Shown here piece by piece: positions 1 to 7,556 of a DNA stretch of 64,000 nucleotides. Position numbers and translations under genes: made by a program. Origin of the DNA: Leifsonia sp. Leaf264 (GTDB lineage: Bacteria > Actinomycetota > Actinomycetes > Actinomycetales > Microbacteriaceae). How positions within the stretch are numbered: the stretch's first letter is position 1; every line of letters starts with the position of its first letter. The notes beneath the pieces were generated by a model. That model did not search any database and was not told where the DNA came from. It worked only from the letters and a program-made list of their open reading frames with translations. The stretch spans positions 1,256 to 65,255 of the forward strand of contig NZ_LMMR01000001.1 in assembly GCF_001422325.1 (NCBI RefSeq). Direction: 5' to 3'.

Positions 1-157
1 GGCAGGGCAGTGCAGAGCATCGAGCTCCCCGCCCGCCGCAGCGCTGCAGCGCGTACAAGACACGTTGAACCAGCGTCCCCGACCCACCCTCGACTACCGC
101 ACACCAGCCCAAGCACTCAACACACTCCTGAACCCGCAAGTTGCAACGACCACTTGA
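1..157 (+). pseudogene. IS30-family-like transposase, C-terminal end only
   Basis: Reading in frame from about position 2 gives a C-terminal stretch containing LNQRPRPTLDYRTPAQAL and ending VATTT before a TGA at 155-157. This resembles the tail of IS30-family transposases, where an LNxRPRxTLxxRTPA motif precedes the stop. The residues before it (from about position 44 back) look less like the family, so there may be a frameshift or decay. The window starts here, so it cannot be told whether the element is complete upstream. It is the only mobile-element trace seen. Confidence 0.55.
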
Positions 158-175
158 CAGCGCCCCAGTTGAACT

Positions 176-200
176 GGCGCAGCACCCCGCGAAATGGCGC
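176..200 (+). repeat. Copy 1 of a dispersed GCGAAATGGCGC repeat
   Basis: This 25-base stretch matches the right arm of the large inverted repeat at 56883-56907 at 24 of 25 positions. It lies between the transposase remnant and the 3' end of the PAC2 gene, and a short palindrome (CCAGTTGAACTGG) sits just before it. It is probably a short intergenic REP-like element. Confidence 0.6.
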
Positions 201-250
201 AGCGCGAACGCCCCGGCCGAACCGCGCCGACCGATGGGCGCGCCCTCTGG

Positions 251-1174
251 TCAGTGCCGCCGCGGGTCGTCGTTGCGCCCGTCGGGGCGGTCGCCACGCT
301 TGCGCAGGTACTTCTCGAACTCCTGGGCGATGGCCTCACCGCTGGCCTCGGGGGAGTCCACGGTGTCGCGCGCCTGCTCGAGCTGCACGATGTAGGCGGC
401 CATGTCCTCGTCATCAGCGGCGAGAGCGTCGATCCCCGCTTCCCATGCCGCGGCCTCACTCACGAGGTCGCCACGCGGGATGGTCACGTCGATGACCTCC
501 TCGAGCCTGTCGATGAGCGCCAGCATGGCCTTCGGAGACGGGGCGTTGTGCACGTAGTGCGGCACCGAGGCCCAGATCGTGAGTGTGGGGATGCCCACCT
601 TCTCGGCGGCATCCGCCAGCACGCTCAGGATGCCGACGGGACCCTCGTACGTCGAGCGCTCCAAGTGCAGGGCCGCACGCATGTCGGCGTTGTCGCTGGC
701 CGACATCAACGAGATCGGTCGGGTGTGCGGAACATCCGCGAGCATGGCACCGAGGAACACGATGCCGCCGATGTCGGCGGTCAGCGCGGCGTCGATCACC
801 TCGGCGGCGAACCCCTTCCAGCTGCGCGACGGCTCCGTGCCGAGAAGCAGGTAGATATTGCCCGTGTTCGCCCCGCTCACCTGCAGGTCGGCATCCGCTG
901 CCAGCGAAGCCACCTCGGCCTCGGGACGCGTCGGTCCGTACATGTCGGCACTCGGCCACGTCAGAGTGCGCTGGCCATCCTCGTCCGTCGCCACCATCGG
1001 GCGATTGAACTGGTAGTCGAAGTACAGCTCGGGGTCGACGGTGAAGATCTCGACCAGTTCGAGCTCGTCCTTGAGGGAGCGCACGGCTCCGGATGCCGCC
1101 TCGCCCGCGTCGTTCCAGCCCTCGAAGGCGACGACCAGGATGCGACCGTTCAGGATGCCGTTGCGTTCTGCCAC
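251..1174 (-). CDS. PAC2 family protein (proteasome assembly chaperone-like)
   Basis: The 307-residue product resembles the actinobacterial PAC2 family, named after a eukaryotic proteasome assembly chaperone and with an uncertain bacterial role. It begins ERNGILNGRILVVAFEGWND and keeps the family's GWNDAG and GxxLxDVPHTRP features. The GTG at 1174 is chosen because GAGG lies about ten bases upstream and homology begins there; a longer open frame runs through the divergent neighbour. In mycobacteria a related gene lies near trmI and the Pup-proteasome cluster, which matches this neighbourhood although the proteasome genes are absent here. The C-terminus is polar and probably disordered. Confidence 0.85.
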   Translation of the reverse strand: MAERNGILNGRILVVAFEGWNDAGEAASGAVRSLKDELELVEIFTVDPELYFDYQFNRPMVATDEDGQRTLTWPSADMYGPTRPEAEVASLAADADLQVSGANTGNIYLLLGTEPSRSWKGFAAEVIDAALTADIGGIVFLGAMLADVPHTRPISLMSASDNADMRAALHLERSTYEGPVGILSVLADAAEKVGIPTLTIWASVPHYVHNAPSPKAMLALIDRLEEVIDVTIPRGDLVSEAAAWEAGIDALAADDEDMAAYIVQLEQARDTVDSPEASGEAIAQEFEKYLRKRGDRPDGRNDDPRRH

Positions 1175-1239
1175 CGGGGGCGACCTCGATTCCGTCCGTG
1201 GCCGCTGACGGCCTGACCTCAAGGATAGGACGCGCAAAG

Positions 1240-1245
1240 TAGACT
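1240..1245 (+). promoter_or_regulatory. Candidate -10 element of the HAD gene
   Basis: TAGACT ends 8 nt before the GTG at 1254 and no Shine-Dalgarno sequence separates them, which fits a leaderless or near-leaderless transcript. It supports the GTG at 1254 over an in-frame TTG at 1245 that overlaps the element. Confidence 0.45.
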
Positions 1246-1253
1246 TGACCGTT

Positions 1254-1934
1254 GTGACCACAGACACTCCGGCCGCCGTCCTCTGGGATATGGACGGCAC
1301 CCTCGTCGACACGGAACCGTACTGGATGCGTGCCGAGACCGAGCTCATCGAATCGTTCGGCGGAGTGTGGACCCACGAGGACGCCCTCGGCGTCGTGGGA
1401 CTGGGCCTCTGGGAGTCGGCCCGCATCTTCCAGGCCGCCGGTGCCGAGCTCGACGCCGACGCCATCGTCGACAGGTTGACGAACAGCGTGCAGCAGCAGC
1501 TGGAGACCGATGGGGTGCCGTGGCGTCCCGGTGCCCGCGAACTGCTCTCCGAACTGCGCGAGAATGGCGTCAAGACCGCCCTCGTGACGATGTCGGTGAA
1601 GCGGATGGCCGAGCAGGTCGCCGCCCTCATCGGTTTCCCGGCCTTCGACGTCATCGTCACCGGCGACTCCGTCGAGAACCCCAAGCCGTTCCCTGACGCC
1701 TACCTCGCCGCTGCCGAGCAGCTCGGGGTGGCGGCATCCGCGTGCCTGGCGATCGAGGACTCGGTGCCCGGCCTCGCCTCGGCTCGTGCCGCCGGATGCA
1801 CCACCGTCGGCGTGCCGCACATGGTGCCGCTCGCCGCCGGTCACGCCGACGTGCTCTGGCCGACCCTCGAGGGTCGTACCCTCGCCGATCTCCTCGGCGT
1901 TCACGCCGCATCAGCGGAAGGCATCGCACGATGA
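1254..1934 (+). CDS. HAD-superfamily phosphatase, beta-phosphoglucomutase-like
   Basis: The 226-residue protein is a haloacid dehalogenase hydrolase with an alpha-helical cap domain. Motif I is DMDGT (nucleophile Asp12, acid/base Asp14), motif II is the Thr in ALVTMSV, motif III the Lys in NPKPFPDAY and motif IV the acidic pair in IEDSVPG. It likely dephosphorylates a small sugar or nucleotide phosphate in the cytoplasm; the substrate cannot be read from sequence. Its stop overlaps the trmI start by four bases (ATGA), so the two are co-transcribed and probably translationally coupled. A HAD gene in this place is part of the actinobacterial trmI neighbourhood. Confidence 0.88.
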   Translation: MTTDTPAAVLWDMDGTLVDTEPYWMRAETELIESFGGVWTHEDALGVVGLGLWESARIFQAAGAELDADAIVDRLTNSVQQQLETDGVPWRPGARELLSELRENGVKTALVTMSVKRMAEQVAALIGFPAFDVIVTGDSVENPKPFPDAYLAAAEQLGVAASACLAIEDSVPGLASARAAGCTTVGVPHMVPLAAGHADVLWPTLEGRTLADLLGVHAASAEGIAR

Positions 1935-2935
1935 CCGCAGAAGACCACCGTCCGGCCAACAGCGGCCCGTTCCGCATCGGCGACCGCGTGCAGCTCACGG
2001 GGCCCAAGGGCAAGATGAACACCATCACGCTGGAGTCGGGCAAGGACTTCCACTCCCACCGCGGCATCCTCCCGCACGACGACATCATCGGTCTTCCCGA
2101 CGCATCCGTCGTCACCAACAACGCCGGCGTCGAGCACCTCGCCCTGCGCCCGCTGCTGGCCGACTTCGTCATGTCGATGCCGCGCGGAGCCGCGATCATC
2201 TACCCGAAGGACGCGGCGCAGATCCTCGCTCTGGCCGACATCTTCCCCGGAGCGACCGTCGTCGAGGCCGGCGTCGGCTCCGGAGCGCTCTCGCTCTGGC
2301 TGCTGCGCGCCATCGGTCCCGCCGGTCGCCTCGCCTCCTTCGAACGACGCGAGGAGTTCGCCGACGTCGCCCGGGGCAACGCCGAGACCTTCCTCGGCTA
2401 CGAGCCCGAGAACTGGTCGATCACCCTCGGTGACCTGGCCGAGGAGCTTCCGCAGCAGGTGGCGACGGATGCCGCCGATCGCGTCGTGCTCGACATGCTC
2501 GCGCCGTGGGAATGCCTTCCCGCCGTGTCCGAGGCGCTCAAGCCCGGCGGTGTGCTCCTCTGCTACGTCGCCACAGTGACCCAGCTCTCCCGGGTCGCCG
2601 AGGCCATCCGCGCCACCGGCGAGTACACCAACCCGCAGTCCAGCGAGACCATGGTGCGCGGCTGGCACGTCGAGGGTCTCGCCGTTCGGCCGGACCACCG
2701 AATGATCGGCCACACCGGCTTCCTGCTGACGGCGCGTCGTCTCGCGCCCGATACGGTGCTGCCCGAGTTGAAGCGCCGGCCGTCGAAGACCGACTTCAGT
2801 GACGAGGACGTCGAGCTCTGGACCCCCGGGGCACTCGGCGAGCGCACGGTGAGTCCCAAGAGCATGCGCAAGCGCGTCCGGGCCGCCGGAGCCGGTGCAG
2901 CGGCCTCGAAGGCTCGCGACCTCGAGGCCGACTAG
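1931..2935 (+). CDS. trmI: tRNA (adenine-58-N1)-methyltransferase TrmI
   Basis: The 334-residue class I SAM-dependent methyltransferase is expected to make m1A58 in the tRNA T-loop, stabilising tRNA. An N-terminal beta domain (about 1-75) with GDRVQLTGPKG and the family's HRGxLPHDDIIG motif precedes the Rossmann fold. SAM motif I, EAGVGSGALS, is at about 109-118 and VVLDMLAPWE follows near 190. The ATG overlaps the HAD stop. The C-terminus is extended by a basic Ala/Arg-rich tail. In Mycobacterium the orthologue (Rv2118c) lies upstream of mpa, dop, pup and prcBA; here the next gene is the FKBP lipoprotein, 85 bases away. Confidence 0.93.
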   Translation: MTAEDHRPANSGPFRIGDRVQLTGPKGKMNTITLESGKDFHSHRGILPHDDIIGLPDASVVTNNAGVEHLALRPLLADFVMSMPRGAAIIYPKDAAQILALADIFPGATVVEAGVGSGALSLWLLRAIGPAGRLASFERREEFADVARGNAETFLGYEPENWSITLGDLAEELPQQVATDAADRVVLDMLAPWECLPAVSEALKPGGVLLCYVATVTQLSRVAEAIRATGEYTNPQSSETMVRGWHVEGLAVRPDHRMIGHTGFLLTARRLAPDTVLPELKRRPSKTDFSDEDVELWTPGALGERTVSPKSMRKRVRAAGAGAAASKARDLEAD

Positions 2936-3020
2936 GATCACTGTTCGGGCGAGATGGCAGCATCGGCTGCGCCATCCGTTCTCCAGCACTCACAGAACCC
3001 CAGCATCGAAACGAGGACCC

Positions 3021-3995
3021 GTGCGCAAGCTTCCCGCGCTCATCGCGGCCGCCGGCCTGATTGCGGTCGCACTGACCGCCTGCTCATCGACTCCGGCCGC
3101 GGCCGACTGCACCGGCGGTGCCCCGTCTGGAGACGCCTCGAAGCTCGTGACGGCCACGGGAGCCGTCGGCTCCGCGCCGAACGTCGACTTCCCGACCCCT
3201 CTGAAGGCCGAGCAGACCCAGTCCAGCGTGCTCACGGCAGGCACCGGAGACGGCGTCGTGGCAGGCCAGAAGGTCACCATCGAGATGGCCGTGTACAACG
3301 GCACCGATGGCAAGCTCATCGAGAAGACCAAGTACGGCGCGGACGACGCGACGCCCCTCTCGGTCGTCGTCGCGAAGGACCAGCTGCAGGAGGGCCTGCG
3401 AAAGGGCCTCCTCTGCGCCACCGAGGGTTCGCGCATCAGCCTCGTCGTGCCCCCGAAGGACGCCTTCGGCGACGCGGGCAACGCCAGCATCAACGTCGGC
3501 CCTGACGACAACCTGGTCTTCGTGATCGATGTCGACAAGACCTACCTGACCCGCGCGAACGGCGCCGAGCAGACCCCGCAGAACGGCTTCCCGTCGGTCG
3601 TCCTCGCCGAGAACGGCGCCCCCGGAATCACCATCGGCTCGGATCCCGCTCCCAAGACTCTCGAGGTCGCCGATCTCAAGAAGGGCACCGGCACCGCCGT
3701 GAAGAAGGGCGACAGCGTCACCGTTCACTACACGGGCGTGCTTTGGGACGGCAAGAAGCCCAGCACGGTGTTCGACTCCAGCTGGGAGCGCGGCACACCG
3801 GCCACCTTCACCGCGGCATCAGGCGTCGACGGTGGCGTGATCGAGGGCTTCGCCGATGCCCTCGTCGGCCAGAAGGTCGGCTCGCAGTTCATCGCCATCA
3901 TCCCTCCGGACAAGGGCTACGGCTCCACCGCCCAGGACACCATCCCCGCGAACTCGACCCTCGTGTTCGTGGTGGACGTGCTCGGCGTCGGCTGA
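3021..3995 (+). CDS. FKBP-type peptidyl-prolyl isomerase lipoprotein
   Basis: The 324-residue protein begins with a lipoprotein signal peptide ending LTAC, with Cys21 as the lipidation site, so it should be anchored outside the membrane. The C-terminal domain (about 215-324) is a typical FKBP fold with VTVHYTGVLWDG, FDSSWERG, VIEGFADALVGQKVGS and IPPDKGYG. The middle region (about 65-180) looks like a second, diverged FKBP domain. It probably assists folding of exported proteins. The GTG at 3021 follows GAGGACCC; upstream in-frame codons would place hydrophilic residues before the signal. A hairpin at 4029-4061 ends the unit. Confidence 0.9.
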   Translation: MRKLPALIAAAGLIAVALTACSSTPAAADCTGGAPSGDASKLVTATGAVGSAPNVDFPTPLKAEQTQSSVLTAGTGDGVVAGQKVTIEMAVYNGTDGKLIEKTKYGADDATPLSVVVAKDQLQEGLRKGLLCATEGSRISLVVPPKDAFGDAGNASINVGPDDNLVFVIDVDKTYLTRANGAEQTPQNGFPSVVLAENGAPGITIGSDPAPKTLEVADLKKGTGTAVKKGDSVTVHYTGVLWDGKKPSTVFDSSWERGTPATFTAASGVDGGVIEGFADALVGQKVGSQFIAIIPPDKGYGSTAQDTIPANSTLVFVVDVLGVG

Positions 3996-4028
3996 GCGTT
4001 CGCACCGGGGGTCGCGTGACCCGCTGAT

Positions 4029-4061
4029 GACGGGGTCGGATGCGCAGCATCCGGCCCCGTC
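4029..4061 (+). terminator. Hairpin terminator after the FKBP gene
   Basis: A 15-bp stem with one mismatch (GACGGGGTCGGATGC against GCATCCGGCCCCGTC) and a three-base loop lies between the FKBP stop and pafB. It has no long T-tract, as is usual in high-GC actinobacteria. Confidence 0.65.
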
Positions 4062-4087
4062 TCGCTGTCCGGATGCGGCCGGAACAG

Positions 4088-4093
4088 TAAGAT
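4088..4093 (+). promoter_or_regulatory. Candidate -10 element of pafB
   Basis: TAAGAT ends 7 nt before the pafB GTG, with no ribosome-binding site between, indicating a leaderless mRNA for the pafBC-tat-helY unit. Confidence 0.5.
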
Positions 4094-4100
4094 CGCAGAC

Positions 4101-5108
4101 GTGCCTGCAAGCCCTCCCACCTCCGTCGAAGAGCGTCTCTTCAGTCTCACCCTGGCCCTCATGGCGAGTGAGAACGGCCTGACCAAGGCCGACATCCTCT
4201 CGACCGTGCAGGGCTACAGCCGCGACTACAGGGCCGGCGGAGACAACAGCGCTCTCGAGCGCAAGTTCGAGCGCGACAAGGACGCCGTGCGCGAACTCGG
4301 CATCCCGCTGGAGACCATCGACTCGCCCGATCGCCCCGGCGACAACACGGCGCTGCGCTACCTCATCCCCAAGCGCCTTTACGACCTGCCGAGCGACATC
4401 GAGTTCTCGCCGCAGGAGATCGGCCTGCTGGCCCTCGCCGCGGCGGTCTGGCGTGAGGGCTCCCTGTCGGACGACTCCCGCCGCGCCCTGCTCAAGCTCA
4501 GCTCGCGAGGAATCGAGGCGAGCGAGCCCCTCGTCGGTTACGCGCCGCGCATCAGGGTGCGCGAGGCTGCGTTCGCTCCACTGCAGGCGGCGCAGACGGC
4601 CAAGGTCGTCGTCTCCTTCCCCTACCTCAAGCCCGGTGAAGCGGCCCCGCGCCGGCGCACCGTGCTGCCGCTCGCCCTCGTGCAGCACGATGGACGGTGG
4701 CACCTCTACGCCCAGGACATCGACGCCGGAGCCACCCGCACCTTCCTGCTGTCCCGCATCGTGGCGACTGTCGTGCAGCGCCCCGACGTCGAGGCGCCCG
4801 AGATCGACACCACAGGAGCCGTCGAGCGCTCGCAGACCGAACTCGCCGAGGTGTCGCAGCGCAACAGGGCCGTGATCGAGACCAGGCCCGAGACCGATGC
4901 CGCCATGCGGCTGGGCCGCCGGGCAGCTGAGAGCGACGGCACCCGCGTCGTGCTCCACTTCACCGACCTCGACATCCTCGCCGACGAGCTCGCCGGCTAC
5001 GGACCCGAGGTGCTGGTGCACGAGCCCCCGGCCCTCCGCGCCGCCGTGCACCGGCGCCTGCTCCAGGTCGCCGCCCAGCACCGCTCGGAAGGAGCAGCCC
5101 GTGGCTGA
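4101..5108 (+). CDS. pafB: WYL-domain transcriptional regulator PafB
   Basis: This 335-residue protein has an N-terminal winged helix-turn-helix (about 1-90) and a WYL domain near 155-235 (DGRWHLYAQDIDAGATRTFLLSRI). PafB and PafC act together as the activator of the RecA/LexA-independent DNA-damage response in mycobacteria; the WYL domains are thought to sense a nucleic-acid ligand. It overlaps pafC by eight bases. The name comes from the proteasome accessory locus, but the regulatory role does not need the proteasome, consistent with retention here without it. Confidence 0.9.
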   Translation: MPASPPTSVEERLFSLTLALMASENGLTKADILSTVQGYSRDYRAGGDNSALERKFERDKDAVRELGIPLETIDSPDRPGDNTALRYLIPKRLYDLPSDIEFSPQEIGLLALAAAVWREGSLSDDSRRALLKLSSRGIEASEPLVGYAPRIRVREAAFAPLQAAQTAKVVVSFPYLKPGEAAPRRRTVLPLALVQHDGRWHLYAQDIDAGATRTFLLSRIVATVVQRPDVEAPEIDTTGAVERSQTELAEVSQRNRAVIETRPETDAAMRLGRRAAESDGTRVVLHFTDLDILADELAGYGPEVLVHEPPALRAAVHRRLLQVAAQHRSEGAARG

Positions 5109-6096
5109 ACGACGACGCACCCTGCTCGGAGCCGACCGCACTCTCTTCATGCTCTCCGTCGTGCCGTACCTCCTGGATCGCGGCGCCGTCGCCGTCGACG
5201 AGGTCGCCGAGCACTTCGACGTCACGCCCGAGCTGGTGCGTCGCACCATCGCTCTCCTGCCGATGACGGGCATCCCCGGTGAGTCGAAGGCGTATCTCGA
5301 CAACGACCTGTTCGAGATCGACTACGACGCCCTCGAGGAGGGCACAGTCATCCTCACCCGCAACATCGTCATCGACGAGGCGCCCCGGTTCTCCGCGCGC
5401 GAGGCCGCAGCGCTCATCGCCGGGCTGAAGTACCTCTCCGCCCTCCCGGAGAACGCCGACAGCGACGCCATCAGCGTTCTCCTGGCGAAGCTCGCGCGTG
5501 GTTCGTCGGCAACGCCGGCCGAGGTGGGAGTCGAGAGCGGGGTACCCGATGCGACCCGGGCGCTGCTGCGATCCGCCGCATCCGCCGGCACCAGGGTCGC
5601 CTTCGACTACCGCACGTCGCGCGGCGATGCCGAGAGGCGGATCGTCGACCCCCTGCGCCTCGAATCGATCGATCGCGACTGGTACCTGCGCGGCTGGGAC
5701 CACGCCCGCGAGGCGCTGCGCACCTTCCGGCTGGACCGCATGGACGCCGTGGAGGTGCTCCCAGAGCCCGCTACCCGCACGATCGACGACTTCTCGCTCT
5801 CCGACGAGCTCTTCCAGGGGTCGCCCGACGACCTCGAGGTCGTCATCGAGGTGCCCGTCGACGGGCTGCCGCTGCTCGCCGACTATCGTCCGGAGGGCAG
5901 CGAGCCCGGTTCGCGTCCCGGCCTGGTGCGCACGACCCTTCGCGTGGCGCACCATCACGGCCTCAAGCGCATCGTCGCCGGCTACGCGGGCATCGTGACT
6001 GTCGTCTCGCCCCCCGAGGCGCGTCGCGTCGTCGCGGAATGGGCCGAGGCCGGAGCCGAGCAGTACGCCGCCGACGCCGAATCGCACGCGGGTTAG
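5101..6096 (+). CDS. pafC: WYL-domain transcriptional regulator PafC
   Basis: The 331-residue partner of PafB has an N-terminal helix-turn-helix (about 1-75) and a canonical WYL domain around 155-220, including DWYLRGWDHAREALRTFRLD. A C-terminal WCX-like extension (about 235-325) follows. GTG at 5101 lies inside the end of pafB, so translation is probably coupled. The two proteins form a heterodimeric activator of DNA-repair genes in mycobacteria; the same role is inferred here. Confidence 0.9.
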   Translation: MAERRRTLLGADRTLFMLSVVPYLLDRGAVAVDEVAEHFDVTPELVRRTIALLPMTGIPGESKAYLDNDLFEIDYDALEEGTVILTRNIVIDEAPRFSAREAAALIAGLKYLSALPENADSDAISVLLAKLARGSSATPAEVGVESGVPDATRALLRSAASAGTRVAFDYRTSRGDAERRIVDPLRLESIDRDWYLRGWDHAREALRTFRLDRMDAVEVLPEPATRTIDDFSLSDELFQGSPDDLEVVIEVPVDGLPLLADYRPEGSEPGSRPGLVRTTLRVAHHHGLKRIVAGYAGIVTVVSPPEARRVVAEWAEAGAEQYAADAESHAG

Positions 6097-6099
6097 GCT
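6094..6099 (+). promoter_or_regulatory. Candidate -10 element, small membrane protein/tatA unit
   Basis: TAGGCT ends exactly 6 nt before the ATG at 6106, with no Shine-Dalgarno sequence. This suggests an internal leaderless promoter inside the paf-tat operon, overlapping the pafC stop. Confidence 0.55.
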
Positions 6100-6105
6100 G
6101 ACCGG

Positions 6106-6453
6106 ATGCCGAGCTGGTCGTGGTTCCTCATCTGGGGTGTGCTCCTGGTCGCCCTCGTGCTGGTCGTGGTGTTCCTCGGCCGTCGTGCCTGGCGCAAGGG
6201 CCGCGTCGCCCTCGCGGCCTACGGCGACCTGACTCGTACCGCATCCGAACTGGAGCGTGCCCTCGACGGACTCGAAGACGCCGCCGAGAAGGCCGCCCAG
6301 CGTGAGAGAGCGGTGTTCGGTGATCGCGACGGCTACGCCTTCGCCTGGGGCATGCGCATGGCCGAGCGGGCGCACCGCCGCCAGGCCCGCCGAGACGCAC
6401 GTGTCGCGCGGGGTAGACTACTCACACATTCCACGCAGAATTGGACCAGCTGA
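6106..6453 (+). CDS. Small single-pass membrane protein
   Basis: The 115-residue product has one N-terminal membrane helix (about 5-25, SWFLIWGVLLVALVLVVVFL) followed by a basic patch RRAWRKGR and a charged, helix-prone region (about 40-100) that may form a coiled coil. It is not a protein I can name; proteins of this kind sit beside tatA in some Micrococcales. It ends one base before the tatA start region, so it is probably co-transcribed with tatA and tatC. A link to the Tat machinery is inferred only from position. Confidence 0.7.
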   Translation: MPSWSWFLIWGVLLVALVLVVVFLGRRAWRKGRVALAAYGDLTRTASELERALDGLEDAAEKAAQRERAVFGDRDGYAFAWGMRMAERAHRRQARRDARVARGRLLTHSTQNWTS

Positions 6454-6454
6454 C

Positions 6455-6733
6455 ATGCTTCAGAACCTCACCGGATGGCACTTCCTGATCATCCTCGTGA
6501 TCATCCTTCTGCTCTTCGGCGCTCCCAAGCTCCCGGCTCTGGCCCGCAGCCTCGGCCAGTCGATGAAGATCCTCAAGACCGAGGTCGCGCCGGACAAGAA
6601 GCCTGAAGAGACGACGACAGTCATCAACTCCGACGGTTCGACGACTGTCACGAACCCCGACGGCTCCACGACGACCACGACTGTGGCCTCGACGGATGCC
6701 GCGGGCTCGACCGATTCCCCCACCAAGAAGTAG
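6455..6733 (+). CDS. tatA: Sec-independent translocase subunit TatA
   Basis: The 92-residue protein has the TatA layout: a short N-terminus, one membrane helix (about 8-22, FLIILVIILLLFG), a hinge with FGAPKLP and an amphipathic helix (ALARSLGQSMKILKTEV). TatA oligomers form the pore through which folded proteins with twin-arginine signals pass. The tail (about 55-92) is a Thr/Ser/Asp-rich stretch with two copies of DGSTTV-like sequence, likely disordered. The start has only a weak ribosome-binding site. tatC follows one base after the stop. Confidence 0.92.
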   Translation: MLQNLTGWHFLIILVIILLLFGAPKLPALARSLGQSMKILKTEVAPDKKPEETTTVINSDGSTTVTNPDGSTTTTTVASTDAAGSTDSPTKK

Positions 6734-6734
6734 C

Positions 6735-7529
6735 GTGGCCGCTCGCGCAACGAAGCGCAGCAACAGCGAAGGTCGGATGTCACTGGGCCAGCACCTGCTG
6801 GAGCTGCGCAAGAGACTCTTCCTCGCCGCCGGCGGCATCGTCGTGGGCGCCATCGTCGGCTGGTTCCTCTCCGATTTCGTCTGGAACGCCCTGCGCGTTC
6901 CGGTGATCCAGATCGTGAAGGCGCAGCACCGCAACGCCGTCATCAACTACCCCGACATCACCTCGGCCTTCGACCTGAAACTGCAGATCGCCTTCTACAT
7001 CGGCATCGTGATCTCGAGCCCCATGTGGTTGTACCAGATCTTCGCCTTCTTCATGCCGGCGCTCAGCCGCACCGAGAAGCAGTACACCTTCGGCTTCTTC
7101 TTCACGGCCATCCCACTGTTCCTGGCCGGCTGTGCGGCCGGCTGGTACGTGCTCCCGCACGTCGTCGACCTGATGACGAGCTTCGCACCGCCCGACGACG
7201 CGGCGTTCATCAACGCCAAGGACTACTTCCAGTTCGTGCTGAAGCTCGTGCTGGCCATCGGCATCGCCTTCGTGCTGCCGGTCTTCCTCGTCCTGTTGAA
7301 CTTCGCGGGCGTGATCAGTGCGAAGTCGATCATCGGCTCATGGCGCTGGGCGATCCTCGTGATCGTGCTGTTCACCGCGATCGCCACTCCCGCAGCGGAT
7401 GTCGTGTCGATGTTCCTGCTGGCACTGCCGATGGTCGTGCTGTACTTCGCGGCCTGGGGCGTGGCGTGGGTGCACGATCGTCGTGCTGCACGGCGCGCGC
7501 GGGCGTTCGAGGCCGAGCTCGCGCTCTGA
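6735..7529 (+). CDS. tatC: Sec-independent translocase subunit TatC
   Basis: The 264-residue multi-pass membrane protein carries the TatC signature MSLGQHLLELRKRL near its N-terminus and about six predicted membrane helices. TatC recognises the twin-arginine signal peptide and recruits TatA. GTG at 6735 is given as start because it lies one base after tatA; the ATG at 6777 is also possible and would remove a short basic leader. The cluster lacks tatB, as is common in actinobacteria, where tatB lies elsewhere. Confidence 0.93.
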   Translation: MAARATKRSNSEGRMSLGQHLLELRKRLFLAAGGIVVGAIVGWFLSDFVWNALRVPVIQIVKAQHRNAVINYPDITSAFDLKLQIAFYIGIVISSPMWLYQIFAFFMPALSRTEKQYTFGFFFTAIPLFLAGCAAGWYVLPHVVDLMTSFAPPDDAAFINAKDYFQFVLKLVLAIGIAFVLPVFLVLLNFAGVISAKSIIGSWRWAILVIVLFTAIATPAADVVSMFLLALPMVVLYFAAWGVAWVHDRRAARRARAFEAELAL

Positions 7530-7544
7530 CGCTCCGACACGACC

Positions 7545-7550
7545 TAGGCT
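7545..7550 (+). promoter_or_regulatory. Candidate -10 element of helY
   Basis: TAGGCT ends exactly 6 nt before the helY GTG, giving a likely leaderless transcript. Confidence 0.55.
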
Positions 7551-7556
7551 GAAGTC

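Noticed and set aside
251-1684. Longer PAC2 start reaching into the HAD gene
   Set aside because: The extra N-terminal 170 residues would overlap the divergent HAD gene, have no family similarity, and GTG 1174 has a good ribosome-binding site.
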